From JAAELZ01 sp965223465 (GTDB taxonomy: Bacteria > Pseudomonadota > Gammaproteobacteria > Arenicellales > Poriferihabitantaceae), in contig OZ245025.1 of assembly GCA_965223465.1 (NCBI GenBank), forward strand, positions 2,976,001-3,040,000: a DNA stretch of 64,000 nucleotides, read 5' to 3'. Shown here piece by piece: positions 9,070 through 17,482 of this stretch; position 1 is the first letter of the stretch; every line of letters begins with the position of its first letter. Made by a program: the position numbers and the translations under genes. The notes beneath the pieces were generated by a model. It saw only the letters and a list, made by a program, of their open reading frames with translations. It ran no database searches and had not been told where the DNA came from.

Positions 9070-9170
9070 ACTTATTTCTGGGCGAGTTTAGGTATTTAGT
9101 TGTTCGGATTATGTTGACGAGGTCGAAGCGGTCTTTTATATTTAGCCGCGCATGATTGAGGAGTGAGTAG

Positions 9171-9374
9171 ATGGAAAAAGCCATAGAACAATTAGAACAA
9201 CAAGTTAATAAATTGACCCGTTTGTGTTCTGAGCTGTACGAAGAAAACACCAGCATGAAGAGTGAACACCGCGTAGTAGAAAAGGAATGTGAGCAATTAC
9301 GCGAAAAAAATCGTATCGCACGCGGCCGGGTTGAACAAATTGTCGAGCGATTGAAGGGGCTCGAAAACTACTGA
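9171..9374 (+). CDS. TIGR02449-family small coiled-coil protein (ZapB-like)
   Basis: This 67-residue protein is almost entirely heptad-patterned coiled coil (IEQLEQQVNKLTRLCSELYEEN and onward) with no membrane segment. It matches my recollection of the TIGR02449 family, which lies directly before zapA in many gammaproteobacteria and is compared with ZapB. A role at the division ring is inferred from position and coiled-coil character. A strong GAGGAG-type ribosome site precedes the ATG. The zapA start lies 28 bases downstream, so the two are probably one operon. Confidence 0.85.
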   Translation: MEKAIEQLEQQVNKLTRLCSELYEENTSMKSEHRVVEKECEQLREKNRIARGRVEQIVERLKGLENY

Positions 9375-9402
9375 TATTTCAGTACTGGCGCGAGCACCAT
9401 AT

Positions 9403-9714
9403 ATGAAGAAATCCGATAAAGGTCTGACCGTACGTATCCTCGATAAAGATTACCAGATAGCTTGTACAGAAGAGGAGCGCGAAGATCTTATCAAGGCGTC
9501 GCGCTACCTTGAGGGAAAACTTAAAGAAATAGCCGACAAGGGTAGAATCATAGGCAGTGAACGCGCGGCCATTATGGCGGCGCTTAATATCAGCTATGAA
9601 ATGGTGTTGTCAAAAAATTCTTTAAGCCAGCAAAGCAACCACGAAAAACGCTTGGAGAAACTCCAGAAAGAAGTGCGTGGTGTGGTCGATAAGTACCGCC
9701 AGGTAAACCTCTAG
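9403..9714 (+). CDS. zapA: Cell division protein ZapA
   Basis: ZapA binds and bundles FtsZ at midcell and links to ZapB. The N-terminal half, VRILDKDYQIACTEEEREDLIKA, is the globular family domain. The C-terminal half is a long helix for dimer and tetramer formation. The length, 103 residues, is typical. It follows the TIGR02449 gene. In many related genomes 6S RNA and a 5-formyltetrahydrofolate cyclo-ligase gene come next; here the next gene is a propionyl-CoA synthetase and no 6S signature was found in the 236-base gap. Confidence 0.93.
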   Translation: MKKSDKGLTVRILDKDYQIACTEEEREDLIKASRYLEGKLKEIADKGRIIGSERAAIMAALNISYEMVLSKNSLSQQSNHEKRLEKLQKEVRGVVDKYRQVNL

Positions 9715-9950
9715 ACCGACTCTTCCGGCAGGTCGTCAAAACCTTTTTTGCTCTTCCACGGATTCGCATCACAGGCCGTGCGTTTGCCCGGATGCGTTGC
9801 TTTATCCTTAATGCGATCACCCAATAACGTTATAAAGCACGATATTTTTCTATTGATTCATTATTTGTAATTGAATACGGCTTTGGTCGTCTAGACATTA
9901 GGTTCTGATGTGGGTAGATTATTACTATTCTAACAACTGAGGACGGAGCC

Positions 9951-11846
9951 ATGGGCGCATTCGAAAAAGTATATCAAGCATCTGTTAATAACCCCGAAGC
10001 CTTTTGGGCGGAGCAAGCCGAAAAAGTATTTTGGTATAAAAAATGGGATAAGGTGCTGGACGATACGGATGCACCTCACTACCGTTGGTTTACCGGTGGT
10101 CAAACCAACGTTTGTTATAACGCGGTTGATCGACATGTCGAGAATGGGCGAGGTGCGCAAGACGCGATCATATATGACAGCCCAATTACGGGTGCCAAAG
10201 GTAAGCTGACGTATTCAGAGCTCCAGCAGCGGGTCGCACGGTTTGCCGGAGTGCTCAAATCTCAGGGTGTGACCAAGGGTGATCGTGTCATCGTATATAT
10301 GCCGATGATCCCAGAGGCAGCCATTGCCATGTTAGCCTGTGCGCGAATTGGCGCCATTCATTCAGTGGTGTTTGGTGGTTTTGCTGCGAAAGAGCTGGCT
10401 GTGCGTATTGATGATGCCAAGGCTAAGCTGATCGTTGCCGCCAGTTGTGGGATCGAGCCAGGCAGGGTGATTGAATATATGCCGTTATTAAACCGGGCAA
10501 TTGAATTCGCAGAACATAAGCCCAGCGGGTGCGTGGTCTATCAACGTGAACAGGTCACAGCAGAATTAACTCCTGGGCGCGATATCGAATGGCAAAGTGC
10601 CGAAGCAAAAGCTGAGCCGGCCGATTGCGTACCGATGAACGCCACCGACCCGCTGTATATTTTGTATACCTCGGGTACTACCGGGCAACCCAAGGGCGTG
10701 GTACGCGATACGGGTGGTGGGATTGTATCGTTACAGTGGACCATGAAGAATATCTACAACGTCGACCCAGGCGAGGTATTTTGGGCTGCTTCCGATGTTG
10801 GCTGGGTGGTAGGGCACTCATACATCGTGTATGGGCCTTTGTTTGCTGGCAATACGACCATCATTTTTGAAGGTAAGCCCGTGGGCACACCGGACCCAGG
10901 CACCTTTTGGCGTATTATTTCGGAGTATAAAGTCAGCGTATTGTTCACCGCGCCAACGGCATTTCGCGCCATTAAAAAGGAAGATCCAGAGGGTGAATAT
11001 ATACAGAAATATGATATGTCATCGTTACGTACTTTATTTCTCGCTGGAGAGCGAACCGATCCATCCACGCTGGAATGGGCTGAGAATAAATTACAAGTAC
11101 CCGTAATCGATCATTGGTGGCAAACAGAAACTGGCTGGTCGATTGCGGCCAACTGCATGGGGATTGAACACTTACCGGTGGTGTCGGGTTCGCCTACGCG
11201 ACCCGCACCGGGTTGGCAACTTGAAGTGCTGGATGAAGCGGGTGAGCCAAAAGAAACGGGTGAAATTGGAGCGCTGGTCGTAAAACTACCTTTGCCGCCG
11301 GGTACATTCCCAACCCTGTGGAAAGCCAAAGATCGTTATTTCAGCGCGTATCTGGAGCAATTTCCGGGCTACTATGAAACCGGTGACGCCGGTTATATTG
11401 ATGAAAATGGTTACGTTTTTGTTATGGCACGCACCGACGATGTTATCAATGTGGCTGGACATCGATTGTCAACCGGTGCGATGGAAGAAGTGTTGGCCTC
11501 TCATCCGGATGTCGCAGAGTGTGCGGTGATGGGAGTACAAGATGCGCTCAAAGGTCAATTACCCCTGGGTTTATTGGTGCTGAACAGCGGTTGTGACCGT
11601 GATCATGCAGATATCGTAAGTGAGTGTATCGCACTGGTAAGAGAGAAAATTGGACCGGTAGCCGCATTTAAGCTCGCCGCGGTGACCCCGCGGTTACCTA
11701 AAACTCGTTCCGGTAAAGTGTTACGTGCAACCATGCGCAAAATAGCCGACGGTGAGGAATATACGGTGCCCGCGACCATAGATGATTCAACTATTTTGGA
11801 CGAAATCGCCGAGAGCTTGAAAGGTTTGGGCTATGCCAATGCTTGA
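9951..11846 (+). CDS. prpE: Propionyl-CoA synthetase, acetyl-CoA synthetase-like
   Basis: This enzyme activates propionate, and probably acetate more slowly, to the acyl-CoA through an acyl-adenylate. The AMP-binding signature YILYTSGTTGQPKGVVRD lies near residue 235, and the VVRDTGGG that follows favours propionyl-CoA over acetyl-CoA synthetases. WWQTETG is the family A5 motif. The C-terminal TRSGKVLR carries the lysine that is acetylated in this family. The 631 residues match PrpE. A strong GAGGACGGAG ribosome site precedes the ATG. No methylcitrate-cycle genes lie nearby, so it stands alone. Narrow substrate specificity is inferred from family resemblance. Confidence 0.88.
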   Translation: MGAFEKVYQASVNNPEAFWAEQAEKVFWYKKWDKVLDDTDAPHYRWFTGGQTNVCYNAVDRHVENGRGAQDAIIYDSPITGAKGKLTYSELQQRVARFAGVLKSQGVTKGDRVIVYMPMIPEAAIAMLACARIGAIHSVVFGGFAAKELAVRIDDAKAKLIVAASCGIEPGRVIEYMPLLNRAIEFAEHKPSGCVVYQREQVTAELTPGRDIEWQSAEAKAEPADCVPMNATDPLYILYTSGTTGQPKGVVRDTGGGIVSLQWTMKNIYNVDPGEVFWAASDVGWVVGHSYIVYGPLFAGNTTIIFEGKPVGTPDPGTFWRIISEYKVSVLFTAPTAFRAIKKEDPEGEYIQKYDMSSLRTLFLAGERTDPSTLEWAENKLQVPVIDHWWQTETGWSIAANCMGIEHLPVVSGSPTRPAPGWQLEVLDEAGEPKETGEIGALVVKLPLPPGTFPTLWKAKDRYFSAYLEQFPGYYETGDAGYIDENGYVFVMARTDDVINVAGHRLSTGAMEEVLASHPDVAECAVMGVQDALKGQLPLGLLVLNSGCDRDHADIVSECIALVREKIGPVAAFKLAAVTPRLPKTRSGKVLRATMRKIADGEEYTVPATIDDSTILDEIAESLKGLGYANA

Positions 11847-11877
11847 TAGAGCGGGATGACATTAAGCTGCGTTGGTG

Positions 11878-11905
11878 CTTGAAGCGCAGCGAATCACCCT
11901 CATAT
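11878..11905 (+). promoter_or_regulatory. Candidate heat-shock (sigma-32) promoter for lon
   Basis: CTTGAA (11878-11883) is followed after 14 bases by CCTCATAT (11898-11905), which matches the sigma-32 -10 consensus CCCCATNT at seven of eight positions. The likely start of transcription near 11912 is about 50 bases before the lon start. Lon is a classic sigma-32 gene in gammaproteobacteria, which supports the reading. Confidence 0.5.
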
Positions 11906-11962
11906 CCAGCGGTGAAGCAATTAAATTGGTAGGCCACGCATTAGTGTATACCAGAATCATGG

Positions 11963-14449
11963 GTGATTATTTTGGCAGCAGATAAAAAAACAGGCAAAAA
12001 ACCTCTTGTAGACGAACAATCTCAGGAGAAGACCACGAACACCGGTTTGACTGAAGGCAAACAGGCAAAAAATACCGGCTTGCCGGTATTACCGTTACGC
12101 GATGTGGTCGTGTTTCCGCATATGGTAATCCCCTTATTTGTCGGGCGAAAAAAATCTATCAAGGCTTTGGAGCGCGCGATCGAGGACGACAAGCAAATTT
12201 TGTTGGTCGCGCAACACGATGCGGGCGATGATGAGCCAGGTCCCGAGCAAATTTATGATGTCGGCGCGGTTGCGAGTATCCTGCAGATGCTTAAGTTACC
12301 GGATGGGACGGTCAAAGTGCTGGTCGAAGGGATGGACCGGGCTAAAGTTGTTCGCTATGTTGAAGAGGATTACTTATCCGCAGATGTAGAGCGGCAAGCT
12401 GAAGTAAGTACCTCGGGTAAAGAGATCGAAGTATTGATGCGGGCGGTCAACGAGACTTTTGAGCAATACGTCAAGCTAAACGCGAAAATACCTTCAGAAG
12501 TGTTGACCTCAGTCGCGGCAATCGAAGATGGTAGCCGCATGGCGGATACCATCGCCGCGCATCTTAACGTTAAAAATCAGGATAAGCAGACCATACTTTC
12601 GTTTGTTGACCCAATCGATCGACTCGAATATATCCTTAATTTGATGGATAACGAAATTGATTTACTCAAGGTCGAAAAGCGTATTCGTGGCCGGGTAAAA
12701 AAGCAGATGGAGCGTAGCCAGCGCGAGTACTATCTGAATGAACAGATGAAAGCCATCCAGAAAGAGTTGGGCGATATGGATGAAGGGGGTGGTTCTGAGA
12801 TTGATGAACTTGCGCATAAGATCGAAAAATCCGGGATGCCAAAGGCGGTGATGGAAAAGGCCAATAAGGAATTAGGTAAGCTTAAAATGATGTCTCCGAT
12901 GTCTGCTGAGGCTGCTGTTTTAAGGAATTATCTGGATGTATTGCTGGATGTGCCTTGGAAGAAACGTTCACGCATCCATAAAGATCTGAACAAAGCCGAG
13001 GCCATTCTTGAAGCGGATCATTATGGACTGGAGAAAGTCAAAGAACGTATACTGGAGTATCTCGCGGTACAAAAACGGCTACGTAAAATAAAAGGACCGA
13101 TACTGTGTTTGGTTGGCCCACCAGGGGTGGGTAAAACCTCGCTCGGGCAGTCAATCGCGCGTGCCACCAATCGTAAGTTTCAACGTATGTCGCTGGGCGG
13201 GGTGCGTGATGAGGCTGAAATTAGGGGACACCGTCGCACCTATATTGGCGCTTTACCAGGCAAAGTGATTCAACAGCTGTCTAAAAGCGGCGTGAAAAAC
13301 CCAGTATTGATGCTTGATGAGGTCGATAAAATGGCGATGGATTTTCGCGGTGATCCGTCTTCTGCGCTACTTGAAGTGCTCGATCCTGAACAAAACAATA
13401 CTTTTAATGATCATTATTTGGAAGTGGATGTTGATTTGTCGGAGGTGATGTTTATCGCGACTGCCAATACCATGAATATTCCAGGACCGTTGCTTGATCG
13501 GATGGAGGTCATTCATGTCTCCAGCTATACCGAAGATGAAAAATTTCAGATCGCGCGTCGTTATCTGGTGGGGCGCAAGCTCAAAGACAACGGTTTGAAA
13601 GAAGATGAAGTCGAAATAAGTGATGATGGTTTAACAGAAATCATACGGGGTTATACCAAAGAGGCCGGGGTACGTAATCTAGAGCGCGAGATATCTAAAG
13701 TTTTCAGAAAAGTGGTGCGCAAATTACTAAGCTCGAAACAAGAAAAACTGGTTATCACAGCTAAGAACGTCAGCGAATTTCTGGGCGTGCGTCGTTTTCG
13801 TGATTCAGAAATTGAAGAAGAAAATAAAGTGGGCCGCGTCAATGGTTTGGCATGGACCAGCGTGGGGGGTGAGTTGCTGACGATTGAGACCGCTATTGTG
13901 CCAGGTAAAGGCAAGCAACAGTATACGGGTAAGCTCGGAGATGTGATGCAGGAATCCATTCAGGCGGCAATGACCGTGGTGCGCAGTCGCGCCAAAGCCT
14001 GGGGGATAGATCCAGAATTTTATCAAAATAGTGATATTCATATTCATGTACCGGAAGGCGCTACGCCCAAAGATGGGCCAAGTGCTGGCGTTGGTATGTG
14101 CACCGCGATGGTTTCGGCGCTGACGGGGATCGCGGTAAAGTCAGATGTTGCGATGACGGGTGAAATAACTTTACGTGGTGAAGTGTTGCCAATCGGGGGA
14201 TTGAAAGAAAAGCTTTTAGCTGCATTGCGTGCTGGGGTAAAGCAGGTGTTGATCCCACATGATAATGAGAAGGATCTGCAAGATATGCCCGATAAAGTGC
14301 TTGAAGGCCTGGAGGTGATTCCTGTTCGTTGGGTAGATGAAGTCATGGAAACAGCGCTGGTGATGCCGCTCAAACCGGTTAAGAAAACGCGTGGACGAAA
14401 AGGTCATAAAGCGCCTAAGGCTGAGAGCGAAACGTTGACCAAGCATTAA
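11963..14449 (+). CDS. lon: ATP-dependent Lon protease
   Basis: Lon is the cytosolic AAA+ protease that removes misfolded and regulatory proteins. The N-terminal substrate-binding domain starts at LPVLPLRDVVVFPHMVIPLFV near residue 33. Walker A GPPGVGKTS and Walker B LMLDEVDKM define the ATPase. The protease site is PKDGPSAGVGM with catalytic serine at about residue 707, with the expected lysine about 43 residues later. At 828 residues it has a short N-terminal extension and a basic C-terminal tail (KKTRGRKGHK). The start is not ATG: GTG at 11963 or TTG at 11972, the latter spaced about seven bases from GGGTG. It is followed by hupB, the usual order. Confidence 0.96.
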   Translation: MIILAADKKTGKKPLVDEQSQEKTTNTGLTEGKQAKNTGLPVLPLRDVVVFPHMVIPLFVGRKKSIKALERAIEDDKQILLVAQHDAGDDEPGPEQIYDVGAVASILQMLKLPDGTVKVLVEGMDRAKVVRYVEEDYLSADVERQAEVSTSGKEIEVLMRAVNETFEQYVKLNAKIPSEVLTSVAAIEDGSRMADTIAAHLNVKNQDKQTILSFVDPIDRLEYILNLMDNEIDLLKVEKRIRGRVKKQMERSQREYYLNEQMKAIQKELGDMDEGGGSEIDELAHKIEKSGMPKAVMEKANKELGKLKMMSPMSAEAAVLRNYLDVLLDVPWKKRSRIHKDLNKAEAILEADHYGLEKVKERILEYLAVQKRLRKIKGPILCLVGPPGVGKTSLGQSIARATNRKFQRMSLGGVRDEAEIRGHRRTYIGALPGKVIQQLSKSGVKNPVLMLDEVDKMAMDFRGDPSSALLEVLDPEQNNTFNDHYLEVDVDLSEVMFIATANTMNIPGPLLDRMEVIHVSSYTEDEKFQIARRYLVGRKLKDNGLKEDEVEISDDGLTEIIRGYTKEAGVRNLEREISKVFRKVVRKLLSSKQEKLVITAKNVSEFLGVRRFRDSEIEEENKVGRVNGLAWTSVGGELLTIETAIVPGKGKQQYTGKLGDVMQESIQAAMTVVRSRAKAWGIDPEFYQNSDIHIHVPEGATPKDGPSAGVGMCTAMVSALTGIAVKSDVAMTGEITLRGEVLPIGGLKEKLLAALRAGVKQVLIPHDNEKDLQDMPDKVLEGLEVIPVRWVDEVMETALVMPLKPVKKTRGRKGHKAPKAESETLTKH

Positions 14450-14791
14450 GAAAATAGACCACATGTGGGTGGTAAAATTGTGGCTATAACCAGCATTGTC
14501 GCACGCGCGATTGCGAGGGAAATGCACTTGCTTTTAGTCGACGGTTGTCTTTCCTAACTAATCGTACAATTAATTTAGCATTAACCTGGAAAATATGCGC
14601 TTTAGCGCTTTGTCTCTGGAAGACGCGTCGGGTAGAATAGCGGCTCCGCGCGCCCAACATGGCGCGTGCAGATAGACAGGCTTCGAATAAGGCCAAAATG
14701 GGTGTTATCATCACTTAATGAAGGCGAACAAAGTATCCGTACCTGGTCTGTCAATTTGATGAATATTACTTTCAACACTAAAGGAAACATT
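14450..14791 (+). other. lon-hupB intergenic region (342 bases)
   Basis: No protein-coding gene is supported here. It holds a perfect palindrome CCACATGTGG at 14459-14468 just after lon, the hupB promoter candidate at 14610-14638, and a GC-rich leader hairpin (CGCGCC/GGCGCG, 14649-14666). The long leader is in keeping with multi-promoter control of hupB in relatives. Confidence 0.6.
14610..14638 (+). promoter_or_regulatory. Candidate hupB promoter
   Basis: TTGTCT (14610-14615) and TAGAAT (14633-14638) have an exact 17-base spacer. The start site would be near 14645, directly before the GC-rich hairpin at 14649-14666, leaving a leader of about 147 bases. Confidence 0.5.
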
Positions 14792-15064
14792 ATGAACAAA
14801 TCAGAATTAATCGATGCCGTCGCGGGTGCAGCAGATCTAACCAAGGCGGATGCAGGTCGCGCAATCGACGCTACCGTTGCTGCGATTACTAAAGCGTTGG
14901 CAAAGGGTGACTCACTGTCTTTAATTGGCTTTGGCACCTTCTCGGTATCCAAGCGCGCAGCGCGCCAAGGACGTAACCCGCGTACGGGTGAAACTATCCA
15001 AATTAAAGCAGCAAAATTACCCAAATTTAAAGCTGGTAAAGCCCTAAAGGACGCTGTAAACTAG
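14792..15064 (+). CDS. hupB: DNA-binding protein HU-beta
   Basis: HU is a small histone-like protein that bends and compacts DNA as a dimer. The 90-residue product starts MNKSELIDAVA and has the family arm motif GRNPRTGE near residue 60, flanked by SLIGFGTFSV before and the AAKLPKFKAGKALKDAVN end after. The frame is open 42 codons further upstream, but the ATG at 14792 has AAGGA about seven bases before it and gives the canonical length. It lies between lon and ppiD, with two tRNA genes inserted after its terminator. Confidence 0.97.
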   Translation: MNKSELIDAVAGAADLTKADAGRAIDATVAAITKALAKGDSLSLIGFGTFSVSKRAARQGRNPRTGETIQIKAAKLPKFKAGKALKDAVN

Positions 15065-15076
15065 CGCGCCTTTTTC

Positions 15077-15105
15077 GAGGTGGCGGGCTTTCGCCACTTC
15101 GTTTT
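15077..15105 (+). terminator. Intrinsic terminator of hupB
   Basis: A nine-base stem, GAGGTGGCG with CGCCACTTC (one G-T pair) around GGCTTT, is followed by GTTTT. The T-run ends at 15105, immediately against the first base of tRNA-Val at 15106. Confidence 0.8.
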
Positions 15106-15181
15106 GGGTGCTTAGCTCAGCTGGGAGAGCATCGCCCTTACAAGGCGAGGGTCGGGGGTTCGATCCCCTCAGCACCCACCA
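15106..15181 (+). tRNA. tRNA-Val, anticodon UAC
   Basis: The acceptor stem GGGTGCT pairs with AGCACCC and is followed by an encoded ACCA end. The D-loop has AGCTCAGCTGGGAGAGC. The anticodon stem TCGCC/GGCGA encloses CTTACAA, giving anticodon TAC. The T-arm is GGGGGTTCGATCCCC. All four arms fold normally over 76 bases. Confidence 0.97.
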
Positions 15182-15186
15182 ACATA

Positions 15187-15263
15187 GGAGCGGTAGTTCA
15201 GTTGGTTAGAATACCGGCCTGTCACGCCGGTGGTCGCGGGTTCGAGCCCCGTCCGCTCCGCCA
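15187..15263 (+). tRNA. tRNA-Asp, anticodon GUC
   Basis: The acceptor stem GGAGCGG pairs with CCGCTCC, followed by GCCA with an encoded CCA. The anticodon stem CCGGC/GCCGG encloses CTGTCAC, giving anticodon GTC. The T-arm contains GGGTTCGAGCCCC. It lies five bases after tRNA-Val, so the two are probably processed from one transcript. Confidence 0.97.
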
Positions 15264-15269
15264 TTCCTT

Positions 15270-15301
15270 AAAAAGCGAGCCCGGTTTGTGGCTCGTTTTT
15301 T
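15270..15301 (+). terminator. Intrinsic terminator after the tRNA pair
   Basis: CGAGCC (15276-15281) pairs with GGCTCG (15290-15295) around an eight-base loop, followed by six T, with an A-run upstream. It separates the tRNA transcript from ppiD. Confidence 0.85.
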
Positions 15302-15516
15302 CTTCTCTCCAATTTGTCCGAATTTTTACGCTATTGGGCAAACGTCAGTTTGACATGATAACTTTTATATCAGGCTAAGAGCGTATACCACGAGTCAGGG
15401 AATAAACCAATGTTTAGGTTTAAAAATCAGCTAAACGTGGCTAGAATCTCGCTGCTATCTAGTGGTGTTCTTGCAACGACATAGCTAACAAACGTATTCG
15501 CATTCAGGATTAACAA

Positions 15517-17448
15517 ATGCTACTGACTATTCGAAATAAATCTAAAGGATGGGTTGCCTGGGTAATCGTAATTATCATTACCATTCCTTTCGCGCTATTT
15601 GGTATTAATGAATATTTTAGCGGGGCCAATCAAATCACCGTGGCAAACGTGGATGGTGAGAAAATTAATGCACAGGCTTTGGAGCGAGCAATGGAACAAC
15701 GGCGTCGGTTATTCCGCTCACAATTTGGCAATAATTTTGATCCTTCGATGGTCGATAATCCACAGTTTCGATACCAGGTCGTGGAAGGGTTGGTTTCCAA
15801 TCAGCTGATTCAACAATATGCTCAGGACGCGGGGCTTAGACTGTCTGATACCGCCTTGAAAAATCGTATCGTATCCACGCCACAGTTTCAGGTTGATGGG
15901 CAATTTGATCAGGATGCCTATCGCCGCGTGGTAAGTGGGGCGGGTTACTCAACCGAGGCATTTGAGCGACAAGAGCGTATTTCGGGCGGGATCAGTCAAA
16001 TCCAGACGGGGTTGGCCGATTCTGCAATAGTTAACCCAGCAGAAGTTAACCAATTGCTTGAACTAAGGCTGCAACAACGTGATGCTGATTACACCATTGT
16101 TTCAGTGGATGAGTTTTTGCAAGATATTGAGATCAGTGATCAGGAAAAGCGCGATGAATACGACGCTAACGAGCCCGATTACCAGCAGGCGGATCGTATT
16201 AAGCTGGATTATGTGTTGTTAACTTTGGATGATATCGCCAAAGATATCGAACTGGATGATGAAGAGATTTCACAAGCCTACGAGTCAAGTCAGGGTAAGT
16301 ACGTTAAGCCAGAAACACGCATCGCCAGCCATATTTTGTTCGCCGTCCCTCGTTCTGCAGACGAAACAAAACAACAAGCGGTATTGGAAAAAGCGCGAGA
16401 AATTAAAGCGCGTATAGATAGTGGCGAAGATTTTGCAGCGCTTGCAGCAGAATTTTCAGAAGACCCGGGCTCCAAACGCAAGGGCGGAGATCTAGGGATC
16501 ATCGCGAAAGGGCAAATGGTGCCAGAATTTGAGTCGGCAGTGTACGACATGGTTGAGGGAGACGTGAGTGAGCCAGTGAAGACCGAATTTGGTTATCACA
16601 TCATCAAGCTGACTCGGCTTGAAGCAGAAACCCAACAGCCCTTGGAAGCAGTGAAAGCAGAGGTCGAAAAAGCGGAAAAACGGCGGTTGGCCGAGGCTCA
16701 ATTTACCGAGGTGGCAGAAACTTTTCGAACTTTGGTGTTTGAAAATCCAGATAGTCTGGAAGTTGCTGCTGAGGATCTGGGATTAGAGTTGAAAACATCT
16801 GGCTGGATTACTCGCACAGCAGGACAGGGCGAGTTTAGTAATCCGCGCGTACGTTCTGCCGCATTTGATAGCGCGGTCTTGGATGAAGATCTCAATAGTG
16901 AAGTCATTGAGCTTGGAGATGACAAACTGATTGCCATGCATAAAAAAGAATTTCAAGCACAGCACACCAAAACGTTTGAAGAGGTGGCAGCGCAAATCGA
17001 GACTATGCTCAAGCGCCAGAAAGCAGCAGAAATGGCTAAAATAAAGGGTGACGAATTAATCAAAGCTATCGAGGCAAATAACCTAGCTGATGACGTTGAA
17101 TTTGTTAGCTTGCCGACTACCAGGGAAGCTGCAACCGAGCGTGTCGAGCGGCAAATAGCCAATCAAGTTTTTACCCAATCTTTGAATGAAGATGGCGCGC
17201 AAACTGTAAAAGGGTTCGCGCTTAATAACGGGGATTATGCAATTTATCGATTGAAATCTATCACCCCGGGGAATCCAGCGGATGCGACACCAGAACAGCG
17301 TGAGCAGATTACCCAGCAACTTGAGAGTCGCAGTAGCAATACCGCCTATGCCTTGTTTACGCAAGCCTTACGCGCTTCGGCAGATGTCGAGATATTCTCT
17401 TCGTTGCTGGAAGATGACGCCGACCTGGTGCCCACTGGCCAGTACTAA
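15517..17448 (+). CDS. ppiD: Membrane-anchored periplasmic chaperone/PPIase PpiD
   Basis: PpiD helps newly exported proteins fold as they leave the Sec translocon. A single N-terminal membrane anchor (WVIVIIITIPFALFGI, residues ~13-29) is followed by a SurA-like helical chaperone region, with ANVDGEKI near residue 42. A parvulin-type rotamase domain begins near ASHILFAV (~residue 270) and contains GGDLGIIAKGQMVPEFE and TEFGYHIIKL. The C-terminal half is helical and less conserved. The 643 residues match the family. CAGGA nine bases before the ATG supports the start. The hupB-ppiD order is typical of gammaproteobacteria, here with two tRNA genes between. Confidence 0.93.
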   Translation: MLLTIRNKSKGWVAWVIVIIITIPFALFGINEYFSGANQITVANVDGEKINAQALERAMEQRRRLFRSQFGNNFDPSMVDNPQFRYQVVEGLVSNQLIQQYAQDAGLRLSDTALKNRIVSTPQFQVDGQFDQDAYRRVVSGAGYSTEAFERQERISGGISQIQTGLADSAIVNPAEVNQLLELRLQQRDADYTIVSVDEFLQDIEISDQEKRDEYDANEPDYQQADRIKLDYVLLTLDDIAKDIELDDEEISQAYESSQGKYVKPETRIASHILFAVPRSADETKQQAVLEKAREIKARIDSGEDFAALAAEFSEDPGSKRKGGDLGIIAKGQMVPEFESAVYDMVEGDVSEPVKTEFGYHIIKLTRLEAETQQPLEAVKAEVEKAEKRRLAEAQFTEVAETFRTLVFENPDSLEVAAEDLGLELKTSGWITRTAGQGEFSNPRVRSAAFDSAVLDEDLNSEVIELGDDKLIAMHKKEFQAQHTKTFEEVAAQIETMLKRQKAAEMAKIKGDELIKAIEANNLADDVEFVSLPTTREAATERVERQIANQVFTQSLNEDGAQTVKGFALNNGDYAIYRLKSITPGNPADATPEQREQITQQLESRSSNTAYALFTQALRASADVEIFSSLLEDDADLVPTGQY

Positions 17449-17482
17449 TTATTCTATAAGTTTTATTATTTCCGGCTAACGC

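Noticed and set aside
9715..9950. 6S RNA after zapA
   Set aside because: The expected position is right but the closing stem, bubble and the CUUUGAACC/GGUUCAAG-like arms seen in relatives are absent by eye.
14666..14791. Longer hupB frame beginning at 14666
   Set aside because: The extra 42 residues are not HU-like and the ATG at 14792 has a good AAGGA and gives the family length.
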